A DNA stretch of 64,000 nucleotides from Urophycis tenuis (GCA_036785325.1 JAXIVH010000010.1:2236966-2300965), one strand, 5' to 3'; counted from the stretch's first letter, positions 13,801 through 26,689 are shown. The notes: generated by a model from the sequence alone, not told the origin. Made by a program: numbers and translations.

Positions 13801-14590
13801 ACACAGACAGACCAACACATGGGTCTGACTTCAACGGTCCTGTTAGACACAGACAGACCAACACATGGGTCTGACTTCAACGGTCCTGTTAGACACAGAC
13901 AGACCAACACATGGGTCTGACCTTAACGGTCCTGTTAGACACAGACAGACCAACACATGGGTCTGACTTCAACGGTCCTGTTAGACACAGACAGACCAAC
14001 ACATGGGTCTGACTTCAACGGTCCTGTTAGACACAGACAGACCAACACATGGGTCTGACTTCAACGGTCCTGTTAGACACAGACAGACCAACACATGGGT
14101 CTGACTTCAACGGTCCTGTTAGACACAGACAGACCAACACATGGGTCTGACTTCAACAGTCCTGTTAGACACAGACAGACCAACACATGGGTCTGACTTC
14201 AACGGTCCTGTTAGACACAGACAGACCAACACATGGGTCTGACTTCAACAGTCCTGTTAGACACAGACAGACCAACACATGGGTCTGACTTCAACGGTCC
14301 TGTTAGACACAGACAGACCAACACATGGGTCTGACTTCAACGGTCCTGTTAGACACAGACAGACCAACACATGGGTCTGACTTCAACGGTCCTGTTAGAC
14401 ACAGACAGACCAACACATGGGTCTGACTTCAACGGTCCTGTTAGACACAGACAGACCAACACATGGGTCTGACTTCAACGGTCCTGTTAGACACAGACAG
14501 ACCAACACATGGGTCTGACTTCAACGGTCCTGTTAGACACAGACAGACCAACACATGGGTCTGACTTCAACGGTCCTGTTAGACACAGAC
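10832..14590 (+). repeat. 46-bp minisatellite array, about 82 units
   Basis: The period measured from successive gtctgacttc motifs is 46 bp; a unit reads gtctgacttcaacggtcctg then ttagacacagacagaccaac then acatgg. Variants include cagtcc versus cggtcc, a 45-bp unit (ttcacagtcc) at about 11255, 11898 and 12674, a 41-bp deletion unit at about 12405, and a cctt variant at 13505 and 13919. The period is not a multiple of three and each frame has stops, so it is not coding. The array lies about 6.8 kb upstream of the copy B pcdh17 start codon. Confidence 0.97.
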
Positions 14591-14852
14591 ACCCTGTGGT
14601 TGTTTGCATTGCTTCCATTCTTTCCCTTTCCTGGTTGTCTCGGGCAGGGACTGACTCACAGCTCGCCACCCCGAGGTGTTTTACATGACCAGCGGTGAAG
14701 CACAGTACGCTGTGACCTCCATTATCTGCCCCCCCTCCCTCGCCATCTCCTCCTTTTTAGAAATTGCATTTGCTTTATTCCTCTCCCAGGCTCTCCAGTA
14801 CCTTGAATCATTTCTCCAGGGAGGCTGCTGCTGCTGCTGCTGCTGAGGAGCT

Positions 14853-14962
14853 GCTCCAGACAGAACCGTGCAGCCCGGCCGGTCCAGACAGAACCGTGCA
14901 GCCCGGCCGGTCCAGACAGAACCGTGCAGCCCGGCCGCTCCAGACAGAACCGTGCAGCCGGG
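14853..14962 (+). repeat. 28-bp minisatellite, 4 units
   Basis: The unit is tccagacagaaccgtgcagc plus ccggccgg, repeated four times; the last unit is diverged. It follows a short (CTG)n run. Confidence 0.9.
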
Positions 14963-15767
14963 CCAGTCGGCACCGCGCCGTATGTGGGACACCTGAGCTG
15001 GGTGCGAGACGGGGCATCTGGCCCAACCTTCAAGATGCTGCAGCGCTGTGCTAGATCTCAGCCCGGTGGATGCAGGAAAACAAAAGGCAGAGGGGAGACA
15101 CGGCTCTCACTCTGGTACGGGGAGGTATCAGTTTCCTGTCAGATAAACCAGGCTTTTTTTAGTCGGGTATAAACAGGGGCTGGGGAGGGGCCTCAGCTGA
15201 ATGCTTCACCTCAACATGAAAATGATTTAACATTTGTCTTTGTCGTCTCCCAATTAGCTTGAGGTGGTTCCCCGTTCAGGCTAAGTAATTATCTGTCGCA
15301 CGTCGAGGGCCGATTGTGTGCAGGTTTCAAAGGTCAGACAATAACAACGGAGGAGAATGTGAATTCAACCCTTCTCTGATGTCACAGTGTTTTTCCCCTC
15401 AGTATTGCTGAGCTGATTTCAGATGTCATCATAACAATCTCCCTGAGTCTGGATAGCTCGGGCTTTGCATGAGAAAGCCTTCTTCAGAGCTCTTGAGCTT
15501 TTGTTAAAAGTAATTTCACATCGCAGTCTTTCCCATAAGATGTTCCCATGATCTCAAAGGCTGCGTTATCAAACAGCGGCTCAGAACGCCCCGCGTTGGA
15601 ATGCGCCGGGTGTTACGGCTGGAGCACTTGTTACCTGTTATTACTGAGATGGAGAGCCAATCACAGTGCTCGTCACCAGACACTAACCTATCCACAGCGG
15701 CAGTATTAATGTGCTTCGTGCTTGGAGTTTATATGGATAGTGGAGGATCAGTTGGAGGAGGGCTGCT

Positions 15768-15790
15768 GTATATATATATATATATAATAC

Positions 15791-15821
<31 letters not shown>

Positions 15822-15827
15822 TATATA

Positions 15828-15916
<89 letters not shown>
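15768..15916 (+). repeat. (TA)n microsatellite
   Basis: A TA dinucleotide tract with short ACACAC interruptions, nearly pure for about 85 bp at its 3' end. Such a tract could form cruciforms. Confidence 0.97.
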
Positions 15917-15922
<6 letters not shown>

Positions 15923-18130
15923 GTCTTGAGACCCCCAGTGGACATTCTGACAACTACGTTTATTTGAGTGAAACTGGAAGATAAAAATGGGTCTTTTCCC
16001 CTGCTGTTCTCCTCCCTTGTTGGAAGACATCTTCAAGTCCGAGCAGAAGAGCAGCTCTGCTTGACTCGGCAGTGAAGAGAAGCGAGTGTTGGGCTTGACA
16101 CCGGCCTCTGTGTGGCAGCACCCTGTCGAGTCCCACACACCAGCTGTATCTTTGCATATACATGAAATCCGTGAATCACCGATCAAAAGTAATTTGTTCT
16201 GGAGGTCCGACTGCGATGTGGCTCTGGGGGATTTCTGACATCTTCCGCGGCCCACTGGTGGTGCCAGAGGAGTTGTTTTGCGTGAGCTTCAGATGTTGTG
16301 AGCGCGAGGGAGGGTGCTGCGGCAGCTGAAGATGCTGGCGGTGAAGCACACAGTGAGGCAGCGAGCCACAGTCTTCTCCGTCAGCAGGGAGCAGCAGCAG
16401 GGGTCACACTGCAGAAGGGCCAGGATTTAAAATAGGACATAAAAGCTGCGCAGGTCGACTCATAATGCAGGACTGGATGCTGAATTTATGCCGCTGGACA
16501 TAAAAGAAAGCTCCTACAATTAGTGGGGCTAAATGGGAATCCAAGAGCCCAATTATATTGCAGCATTGTTGAATACTTTATTCTGATTGGTCAATAGCGT
16601 TCCAGGGTGTGCAATACTGTTCCATAACAGGACACTTCTGCCGGTGCTGCTGAGAATCAATGAGCCACAAACCCAACCTTAACAACCCGAACAGAACCAT
16701 CGACCAGATGTTTCCGTGACAACACCAAAACAATATGCTCGGTGCGCCGCGGGACAATATTTTAATTTCCGCTGATTAAAGTCGATAAAAAAACAATAAC
16801 ATTATAGATGAAGTAACTAATGTCTAATCATGGTGGGTAGCTGTGGTCCAAGTGAGCATGATGTGGCACATTACCTCCCGGTGGTTTATCCCTCACATCT
16901 GCCTGCAGGTATGTATATAATCACATGTGATACAACATGTGATGTATTGCAGCCGTGACCCTGTTGGGCCGACCTTGTCCTTCAGCTCAGATGAAAGAAG
17001 ACCTCACCTGCGCTCCGAGCGCTGCGGCGAGGCCTTGTGTTTGATCCGCACATCCCTGAACACATGAAGGGCGTCTTTAGAAAGCATCAAGTGCAAGAAT
17101 AAACCCTCTTAAAATATTGACAAAAAGAGAAAGGCTTGAGGAACAGACGTTATCTTAAACATGCGCTGCAGTGACGCACAGACAGAGCAGGGAGGAGCGA
17201 CCGCACGGCCAGACTGCCCGGAATAAACAGGTAAAGAATCAGATGAATGGCTGAGGGCTAAATGGATTGATAAGCCTTCCTTTAAGAGCAGTACAGCCTT
17301 GTGGAGGAGAGCTGTGACCAGAGCACTAGCATGAAGTCCTCAGCATCCTGCCTGTAATCCCACCAGGTCAGCTACAGCGGTGTGTGCTCATGTGCATAGA
17401 AACGAAACCACATGTTGTCCACGGCGAGGTCCAGCCACTGGGTGTCCATTTACCACCGCGGTCGCTCAGCCGACGCCCTCAGTCACTTGCCACGGACGGT
17501 GGAGTCAGACACGCGGCCGTGGAGCAGGTGAGGGGAGCCATCTTGCGCCGGATCGCCTACAGGTAGATTGCAGAAACGGGGAGGGGGGGGGATGTCCAGA
17601 CCCCGGACTAGCATGGCCCCATGAGGAATCACTCAGGGAGGGTTTCACCGCCTGAGTATCCATTCCATCCCCGCTGCTCACCGTGAGGGCTGCCTCAAAC
17701 AACATACCATGGAGCATCCTCCATATCCTCACTTTCAACTAAAGGGATTTGAGCAGCGTTTTATGAATTCACTCTCCCACGTATCAATCTTCTGCTGTAA
17801 AAAAGGGAAAGAGCTGTCCTCCATGTTTCCCTTTTGTGCTTCAGCCTGCTCAACTGCATTAACAGTAATCCTACTGTAGGCTCCTTGGCAGGCCGTATAC
17901 GCGGGCTGTATTTGGGAGGATTGTAATATGCGCTTTATTCAATCAAACGTGTTGATCATGCGAGGAGTGTCGACGAGGTAGCATCCATCCTGGGAACGAG
18001 AGGCGCATGACAAACAGCTCTATCTCACCTTTAATCACAGCCGGGCCCAGCGGAAGCTGAATTACAACAAAGAGACATTCCCAGCATTTGTGTTTCCTCT
18101 AACAAGCAGACTGTTGTTTGGGTTAAAAAC

Positions 18131-18134
18131 ACAT

Positions 18135-18193
<59 letters not shown>
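18131..18193 (+). repeat. (CA)n microsatellite
   Basis: A nearly pure CA tract just before the start of copy B homology. Confidence 0.97.
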
Positions 18194-18194
<1 letters not shown>

Positions 18195-18349
18195 AGTCCT
18201 TTGTTGAATATAAACCATTTTGATGCAGAGGACCTAACACTAACAGAGTAGGCAAGGTATGACCGCAAAACTAGGAGGCATTGAGCATGCATCCATGTAG
18301 AGAGAGGGAGAGAGAGAGGGCTAGAGAGACAGAGGGAGGGAGAGAGAGA

Positions 18350-18351
<2 letters not shown>

Positions 18352-18416
<65 letters not shown>
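18352..18416 (+). repeat. (GA)n microsatellite (copy B)
   Basis: A GA tract of about 65 bp; the equivalent in copy A is about 20 bp. Confidence 0.96.
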
Positions 18417-18418
<2 letters not shown>

Positions 18419-18711
18419 GAAAAGAAAGGATTATGCTTCATTAGAGAGTGTTGCAGCCCAGTTATTTTTGAATGCGTGGCTCTCCACCTTACCTCTGTCA
18501 AAACAAAGACAAGGCGGTCACATTGCGGACCATCGTGTGTACGGAGAATACAAACAGGAGCCCCTCCCCACAGATCACATAACAACGCACATGTGACATT
18601 ACAATCACCATCGTGGCCTCAATGCGGGTTTTAAAAACCCAATGATAATTAGTGAGTCCCCACGTGTCGCTCTTATCTCCTACCTGCAGCCACGGCCGGT
18701 CCACGCCAGCT

Positions 18712-19511
18712 CCACTGCACCAGGCCCACAGCTGCGCTGCCCACAGGACACATCACTGCACCAGGCCCACAGCTGCGCTGCCCACAGGACACATCACTGC
18801 ACCAGGCCCACTGGACACATCACTGCACCAGGCCCACAGGACACATCACTGCACCAGGCCCACACTGCCCACTGGACACATCACTGCACCAGGCCCACTG
18901 GACACATCACTGCACCAGGTCCACGCTGCCCAGACCCACAGGACACATCACTGCACCAGGCCCACACTGCCCACAGGACACATCACTGCACCAGGCCCAC
19001 ACTGCCCACAGGACACATCACTGCACCAGGCCCACAGCTGCGCTGCCCACAGGACACATCACTGCACCAGGCCCACAGGACACATCACTGCACCAGGCCC
19101 ACAGGACACATCACTGCACCAGGCCCACTGGACACATCACTGCACCAGGCCCACAGGACACATCACTGCACCAGGCCCACGCTGCCCACAGGACACATCA
19201 CTGCACCAGGCCCACAGGACACATCACTGCACCAGGCCCACTGGACACATCACTGCACCAGGCCCACTGGACACATCACTGCACCAGGTCCACGCTGCCC
19301 AGACCCACAGGACACATCACTGCACCAGGCCCACACTGCCCACTGGACACATCACTGCACCAGGCCCACGCTGCCCACTGGACACATCACTGCACCAGGC
19401 CCACGCTGCCCACTGGACACATCACTGCACCAGGCCTACGCTGCCCACTGCCCACTGGACACATCACTGCACCAGGCCCACAGGACACATCACTGCACCA
19501 GGCCCACGCTG
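18712..19511 (+). repeat. 26-bp minisatellite, 25 units (copy B)
   Basis: Same unit as in copy A. I counted 25 cores (actgcaccagg) against 15 in copy A. Blocks such as the agctgcgctgccc variant and the gtccacgctgcccagaccc variant recur, suggesting the difference arose by duplication of multi-unit blocks. Confidence 0.95.
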
Positions 19512-21436
19512 CCTAGAAGACACGTCCCGCTCCAGACAGTGGAGACGAGCCCGGGGGACGTCTCAAGGTTGATTCACATCTGATGGAAATGAATAAAGGA
19601 GGAAGGGAGCCCCTCTGATGTCCACCTCCTGTTGACTCCTTGTGGGGAGCAGCCCTGCCGCCCCTGTCGTCCCCACCTGGGAGGGGAAGATGCCACAGGT
19701 TGCCATGGTGGATGGAGTAGATGCCCTCTCCTATTCTGCGGTGTGATGAAGAGCACTCGATGAAGAGCACTCTGGTGATGTGTAGCAGGGGGCCATGCGT
19801 GTGGCCGGGCTGGCCGCATGGTTTGATACCATTTTTATATTTCAACAAAAAAGGGGTTCTTTGTCTGACCTCATGTGGGTTCATGCTGTGTGTTGGGTTC
19901 CATTCTTGGTGTCCATTTTTACATGCAATGTTACTACAATGTAGTCTATTGCATTAGCCTACTGGCCTAGTTCACTGTTCAGATATAAATAGCCTCGTAT
20001 ATACTAGTATAGCCTGGTGGTTATTTTATTAGTTAGTTTGCTAAAAAAAAATAATAATAAAAAAAAAAAAAAAGAAGAAGAAAAAACGACACGATATAAA
20101 TTCTGAAGGGGGCATTATTTCTGACGATTTATTTGATTTATTTTGCTTTCAGCTCCAATGCTGCACTTTCCTATTGCTGTAACGAGATGACCAGCTGATC
20201 CACCGACGACCACCTGTCAGACCCCCTGCTGCGTGGACTTTATGATTCACTAACGAATGTCACAGATGTATGCATGCCCACCGCTCGCATCAGGACCAAC
20301 AAGCACCACGCGTCCAGCGCGGCTCCCGGCGCATCAGTAACTGAATCACGTAGCTCTGGAACAGCCCTTCTTCATGCGATCTGGCCAGACCTGTTGGAGA
20401 AACCCCACCGGGCTCGATCTGTCAACGTTTCACTCATTGGCCAGCGAGGACGACCAGAAACTATGTCAAATGCATCGAGCGATGCCGTGGAGTCCGATAA
20501 AACCTCCTGAGGATTCATTCGGTTTTCAGTGCGAGGCGAGCGGGTTTCAACAGTTGACGGCGGATCGAGAGGACGGCGATCCATTCTGACGATCTGGAAT
20601 CGTGCGACACCGCACACATCTTGCCCCTTTTTTTCTACGTTCACGGAAGCAGAGGCAGAAGAGCATAGTACGAATGAAGGATGTAAAGGCTCTGGGTCCA
20701 AGTGGACTGGATTACGAGAGAACCGGACTGATTATTGGACAATCCCCGGACCAAAGTGTCCGCCTCGCCGTCGATGCTCTTGACTGACGGGAATACAAAA
20801 GGTTGTCCACCGTTCAGGCGTCTTTATTTTCGGGCTTTCGTGCACTTTGGAGCCAGGACCAAACGTGTGCTTCGTGAGCGCGGCGCATATGCAACAGTGT
20901 GCCGCACGGAGGAGGAAAAGTAAATGCATTGTGAATAGTAATAATGGGCAATGCTGCATTTCTGAACGGGCATGTCAGTGTTTGCCGTAGCTTAGGTGTA
21001 GATGTCGCATGAGGGCAATGCGCTTTTGTAGGCTCCACTGTAACCTTCAGCACGGAGACCCAAACGTGTTTAACCTTGATGCGGTGGGGAGCAGCCTGTG
21101 AATCCCCTGCGTTATTTAGCGGTTCTGTTTCATTCAAGCGGATGGATTCTGCCAAGCCATGGTGAATTTCATCAGTCATTCCTGCAGAAGGTGTCGCCGG
21201 GCGGTCATCTTTGTTTACAGAAAGAGTTCCTTTAAACGGAATGGAAAATAGGTGAAAGGAACCCGATCGGAGGAGACAACGGCTCATTCATCGATTACAT
21301 TTCCAAATTCCGTTTGGATCAGCGAGACGCCCCATGCCTGGTCGGGTTTAGTCCTCCAGGTTTGCTGTAATCAACAGGTTGAAAGTCAAAGAGGATTTTT
21401 TTTTTCTCTCCTTCTACCGCATATCCAGTTGAAGGG

Positions 21437-23905
21437 ATGCGCCTCTCTGTACCTATTTTCTTTCTCTTGTGGGTTAAAGCCCTCACGTTGAAAAATCTAA
21501 ATTATTCTGTTCCGGAGGAGCAGGGACCGGGCACTGTCATCGGAAATATCGCAAAAGATGCCGGATATGGCACGCTGGAGAGAGGCAAGAAATCGAACTT
21601 TCGGGTTTTGGAGAATTCTGCCCCACACCTGGTGGACATTGACCCTGAGAGTGGACTGGTCTTCACCAAACAAAGGATCGACAGGGAGACGCTGTGCAGA
21701 CGCAGCCCCAAGTGTCAGCTCTCAATGGAGGTTTTTGCCAATGACAAGGAAATATGCATGATCAAGATTGACATCCAAGATATCAACGACAACTCGCCTA
21801 GTTTCCCCTCCGACCACGTCAATATTGATATCTCAGAGAACGCTGCTGCTGGCACACGCTTTCCCCTGACCATTGCACATGACTTGGACTTTGGGGAAAA
21901 CGGGATCAAAACATATCAGGTCACCAGAGATGATTACAATACGTTCTCCTTGGATTTAAAAGTGAGGGGGGACGGCACCATCTACCCGGAGCTGGTCGTT
22001 CAGAGACCTTTGGACAGGGAGGACCAAAGCCATCACACCCTTCTCCTAACTGCCATCGACGGAGGGGAATACCCCAGGTCAGGCTCCATGCAGATCAACG
22101 TCAGGGTCACCGACTCCAACGACAACAGCCCCGTTTTCGAAAAGTCATCCTACGTCATCGAGATTCCCGAAAATTCTCCACCCGGAAAAATCCTGATCGA
22201 CTTGAACGCCACAGACCAAGACGACGGCAGCAACGGCCAGGTGGTGTATTCCTTCAGCGGGTACGCCTCGGAGAGGATGCAGGACCTGTTCTCCATCGAT
22301 CCCAACACCGGCGTCATCAAGATCCAAGGAGAGATCGACTACGAGGAAAATCCAATCATAGAGTTTGACGTCCAGGCAAAGGACCTTGGTCCAAATCCAA
22401 TACCGGGCCACTGTAAAATCACCGTCAAAGTGCTGGACAAAAATGACAATTGGCCACTGATAAGTTTTGTGTCGGTTCGCCAGGGCGCCATCAGCGAGGC
22501 GGCCCCCCCGGAGTCGGTCATCGCCCTGGTGAGGGTGACGGACAAGGACTCGGGGAGGAACGGCCAGCTGCAGTGCCGGGTGCTGGGGAACGTGCCGTTC
22601 CGCCTGCAGGAAAACAACGACAACTTCTACACACTGCTGACGGACCGGCCCCTGGACCGGGAGCTGAAGGACGAGTACAACATCAGCATCGTGGGCCGAG
22701 ACAACGGGCTGCCCTCGCTCAACTCCACCAAGTCCTTCACTGTGAAGATCCTGGACGAGAACGACAACGCGCCGCGCTTCACCAAGGCGGTGTACGTGCT
22801 GCAGGTGCCGGAGAACAACATCCCCGGGGAGTACCTGGGCTCGGTCCTGGCCCACGACCCCGACGTGGGCCGCAACGGCACCGTGTCCTACTCCATCCTG
22901 CCGTCCCACATCGGCGACGTGTCGGTGTACACCTACGTGTCGGTCAACCCCACCAACGGCGCCATCTACGCCTCGCGCTCCTTCAACTACGAGCAGACCA
23001 AGTTCTTTGAGTTCAAGGTGCAGGCCAAGGACGCGGGCTCGCCCCACATGGAGAGCACCGCCGTCGTCAGGGTGAGCATCCTGGACGTGAACGACAACCT
23101 GCCCATCATCATCCTGCCGCTGCTGCAGAACGACACGGCGGAGATCACGGTGCCGCGGAACGTGGGCCTGGGCTACCTGGTGACCACGGTGAAGGCCCTG
23201 GACCACGACCACGGCGAGAGCGGCCACCTGACCTACGAGATCTCCGAGGGCAACGACGACCACCTGTTCGAGATGGACCCGGTGGGGGGCGAGGTCAGAA
23301 CCGCCCACGCGCTCTGGGAGGAGGTGGCGCCGGCCGTGGAGCTGGTGGTCAAGGTGACCGACCACGGCAAGCCCCCGCTGTCGGCCGTGGCCAAGCTGGT
23401 CATCAAGGCCAGCCCGGAGGCGGCGGCGGGCGGCAGCTCCAGCGCCAGCGGGGAGCCCCAGCCCTGGGACGTGTCCCTGCCCCTCATCGTCACCCTGTGC
23501 ATCATCTCCATCCTGCTGCTGGCCGTCATGGCCGCCATCGCCGTCAAGTCCAAGCACCAAGACAAGGAGACGGGGACCTACAACTGCCGCATGGCTGAGT
23601 ACTCCAACCCTCCGGTGGGGAAGGGTAAGAAGAAGAGGATCAACAAGAGTGACATCATGTTGGTGCAGAGTGAGATGGAGGAGAGAGACTCCGCCAGCCG
23701 GATGAACGTGGTGAGCAGCCCCTCGCTCATCACCTCCCCCATCTGCTTCGACTACCAGAGCCCGCTGCCGCTCACCCTGCCCCGGTCCGAGGTCATGTAC
23801 CTCAAGACCACCCCCAACAGCCTGACGGTGCCCCGGGCCGCCTGCCACTCCAGCTTCGCCGGCCTGAGTGGGGACACGCTGAGCAACAGGATGTCGGTGA
23901 TCCAG
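21437..23905 (+). CDS. pcdh17: pcdh17 exon 1, copy B (complete gene)
   Basis: This exon encodes 823 residues of protocadherin-17: signal peptide, six extracellular cadherin repeats, a transmembrane helix (LIVTLCIISILLLAVMAAIA core) and the membrane-proximal tail. The tail has a lysine-rich stretch GKGKKKRINKSDIMLVQSE that matches human PCDH17. The family mediates calcium-dependent homophilic contacts between axons and at synapses. A large exon carrying ectodomain plus TM is the normal delta-protocadherin arrangement. The third linker reads DKNDNWP where human has A in place of W. The start Met begins the signal peptide, and the upstream frame is closed here. The donor is gtatgg, phase 0. With exons 2-4 this forms the only complete pcdh17 in the window. 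Confidence 0.97.
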
Positions 23906-25285
23906 GTATGGTCCGAAAGGCCGCGCCCGCCCTCGCGGGACCCCGGGGGCCCCGGGGGCCCCGGGCTATCTGCCCCCCCCCCCCCCGTCCCTTATCGCCC
24001 CCCCCGCGCGCCCGGCCGCTATCTGACAGCAGATATGCAGTAGAAGGAGAAAAACCCCAGCGGAAACAATGGTGCTGTCAGCGCTGTGGTTCCCGGAGCG
24101 GGGCTATACGTTACAGTCTGATGGAGCGCGGTACGCCGCCCGCCAAGCGCTCACCGCTGTCTCTTTAATCGCAGTTTTTTAGAGCACAAACCAATGTGTT
24201 TTTTTTTTTTTTTCTCGTCTCCCTTTAATTAGACCATTATAAGTCCCCCTACTGCGAAACCTTACAGCTGCTCCGCATAATCAGGACCTCCTCTCCGCTC
24301 GCCGCGCAAACACACTGAGTCTTGAGCAACGCTGGCGTGGCCCTGCCAGACGCATCGCTGCAGAGTGAATGAAACAAAACCCCGCGCCCGGCCCTGGACC
24401 GGACAGGTGTTTGAGCAGCTTGTCCCATCACATTACCGCGCCGCGGCGTGCCAGGCAGGCTGCACGCCGCCTTCCCCCCCCCCCCCCCCCCCGCGCGGTA
24501 GACCCCCTCTCCCACCCCCCCTCCCCCACGGCCTCACCCCCACGGTAGCCCCTCCCCCACTTTAGCCCCCCCCCCTCCTTAAGAGCACAGTGAGGGAGAC
24601 CCCCCCCCCCCCCCCCCCTCCTTAAGAGCACAGTGAGGGAGACCCCCCCCCCCCCCCACCCCAGATCCTGGAGATGAGGGCAGCTGAAAGAGGGTCAGCC
24701 CTTCGGCCGTGGATGCCACGCGGGTTCTCGTAAAAGCCGTCTGACACACTTAATGGAGGGACGGCTGGCGCCTTATTTACTACATTAGGAACGCTTTTTT
24801 TCCTCTCCTCTCCCCTCCTCTCCTCTCCCTGCTTTTCCTTTTTTTTTTTATCTAGGACATTCCGCGCGCCGTCTCGTGTGAGGACGATAACACACACCAG
24901 GCCTGTTGCTGTCACCAGTTGCTAGGGCAAGTGTGTGTGATCAACGTGAGCACATTATCCTCCAGACGGGGGGGGGGGGGGCTCACCACGCTGCCTGATG
25001 CATCACCACGCCGCCCCGCCACACACACGCTCGCCACACAGATCTGTCCTTATTGTGCCGCGGCTGATTCAGGCCATTCTTTTGTGCAAAAATGATTTCA
25101 TTAATTTGTCGTATTTACGGCGGCGATTAAAAAAACGCAGAAAGCTGACAGACAGGGCGGCCGCCGTGCGTTTGGGCTCGGAGCGCTCTGCCCATTGTTA
25201 TGGAAACGCGTGGCTGGTGATCGGAGGACGGCCGGGTGAGATTCTTATTTATTTATTCTTTCCCTCTCTCTCCTCTCATTTTCAG
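23906..25285 (+). other. pcdh17 intron 1, copy B
   Basis: A 1.38 kb intron, slightly longer than in copy A because of a local duplication near 24570-24650. It contains C, T and G homopolymer runs. Read-through from exon 1 adds 45 codons, ending at 24041-24043 with a sequence that differs from copy A; this argues against a selected retained-intron isoform. Confidence 0.8.
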
Positions 25286-25344
25286 ACGGATAATTTTCCC
25301 TCAGAGCCCAATTACGTTGGCAGCAGGCAGCCATTTGTTCAAAG
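25286..25344 (+). CDS. pcdh17: pcdh17 exon 2, copy B
   Basis: This 59-nt exon is identical in sequence to copy A exon 2 and encodes TDNFPSEPNYVGSRQPFVQ. It is bounded by ttttcag and gtaagg and leaves two bases of a serine codon for exon 3. Confidence 0.94.
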
Positions 25345-25522
25345 GTAAGGCTCGTGAGCAGAGGCTTCCTGACCAATGGGTTTCCACACACACACACACT
25401 CCTCAATATCACACGACCGCACAGTCAACACCAGCTGAACAACACACACACACACACATGATGGGGGGGAGTGTTATGGTGAGTGATGCTTTGTTTGGCT
25501 TCATCCCCCCCCTGTCCTCCAG
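25345..25522 (+). other. pcdh17 intron 2, copy B
   Basis: A 178-bp intron holding a short (CA)n tract and short G and C runs; the copy A counterpart is 201 bp owing to longer tracts. Confidence 0.85.
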
Positions 25523-25692
25523 CTCCACGTTTAAGGATGCAGAGCGGGCGAGCCTGAGAGACAGTGGCCATGGGGACAGCGACCAGGCGGACAGTGACCA
25601 GGATACTAATAAAGCCTCGCACTGCGACACATCTGCCAGGGAGGCCCTCAAGATGAAAGCAGCAGCCTCTAACAGCCAGCCTCTCGAGCAGG
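25523..25692 (+). CDS. pcdh17: pcdh17 exon 3, copy B
   Basis: This 170-nt exon encodes the conserved delta-2 tail block with DSGHGDSDQADSDQDTNK and ends QPLEQ plus one G. The acceptor is gtcctccag and the donor gtgagt. The last G joins GA at the start of exon 4 to give glycine, keeping the frame into CTEECRALGHSDRCWMP. Confidence 0.94.
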
Positions 25693-25836
25693 GTGAGTGT
25701 CTCCGCTGTCGCTCCGCCGCCGCCCTCACCCGCGCCTCCCTCACCCGCGCCTCCCTCACCCGCAGCACCCTCACCCACAGCACCCTCACACTCTCTTTGT
25801 TCCAGACCATCGCCCCCCCCCCCCCCCCCCCCGCGC

Positions 25837-25891
25837 GTTATTACCCCGCCACCAGCTACCTGGAGCAGGTAGCTGGTGGCGGGGGAGTAAC
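25837..25891. repeat. 25-bp inverted repeat in intron 3 (copy B, two mismatches)
   Basis: The arms are 25837-25861 and 25867-25891 with spacer ggagc. The outer left arm reads gttattaccccg instead of gttactcccccg, giving two mispairs. It is otherwise the same structure as at 7199-7253. Confidence 0.93.
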
Positions 25892-26689
25892 ATGGGGGGG
25901 GACGCCGACGTCTTCCGGGGGAGGGGGGGGGGGGGAGGCGGCATGGGGAGGGGGAGGGTGGGGGGGACCGTGTTCTGCACGTCGGAGACGAGAGCTGAAC
26001 CAACGGGTTCAAAGGCTTTCCGCCGCACGCCGCCGTGCCGTAATCAGAAATTACCCGCAGACAGATGCTGCTGTTTTCAGCCGGGGGGTTTTTCCTCTCC
26101 ACTCGGCACCGCGTTGGAAACCCTGAGTCGCATTGTTGCCAAGATGACACACAAAGTGTGAGAGTGGAAGGCAGGAGATAGTTTAAGGGGATAAAAGAGT
26201 CCATTGGCAGTAGGTAGCGCGTTCAAACATAGCATGTCTTCTTTAGCCATCAAACAAATCCATATCCATGGCAAAGTCTACTTCTGTCACAGCTGCTTTT
26301 GATCATGCCATTATTTGAACACGAACTCGCCACTTCCATGCCTTGACTAACAAGGAAGAGACAGCGGAGCATGACAGATGCTTTCAGCAGGAAGAGACAG
26401 GTATTTTTAGTGGAACATGGCTGCCTTTGTACCGGCTCCCTCAAAACATTCACTCTGTTAGCAACTGCATTTTCCAATGCTCTGAAATGCGCGGGAAAAA
26501 AAACAGATTTCTTATGAAAGCCGATGAAACTCGATTGTTTTCCCGGTCCCAACATTTGCGAATATTCCCTTTTTAACAAGTCAGAACTTCCCTCGCACCT
26601 GATCAAACGCCTCTCCTCCCTTTGACTCCTATATTTACCTTTTCATGTGTAGGGCGTTGAAAATACGAATCAGTTCTCTGGAATCGCAG

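Larger units (their letters stand above)
14591..18232 (+). other. Intergenic sequence between minisatellite and copy B
   Basis: No gene was recognised. It contains a (CTG)n run (about 14824-14845), a 28-bp minisatellite of four units (14853-14962), a long (TA)n tract (15770-15916) and a (CA)n tract (18131-18193). The remainder is AT-balanced unique DNA that could hold pcdh17 regulatory elements, but I cannot point to one. Confidence 0.65.
18233..21436 (+). other. pcdh17 upstream and 5' UTR region, copy B
   Basis: Counterpart of 1-2815. It carries a long GA tract (18352-18416), the expanded VNTR (18712-19511), an A-rich tract (about 20043-20087) and the unique sequence before the start codon at 21437. 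The promoter should lie here, but no TATA box or other core element could be assigned with confidence. Confidence 0.6.

Noticed and set aside
10832..14590. CRISPR-like array
   Set aside because: The units are directly contiguous 46-mers without unique spacers, in a vertebrate genome. This is a minisatellite.
18642..19583. Thr/His/Pro-rich open frames of about 310 codons (and shorter ones at 362-946)
   Set aside because: They translate the 26-bp minisatellite, occur in two frames, and change length with the repeat number between copies.
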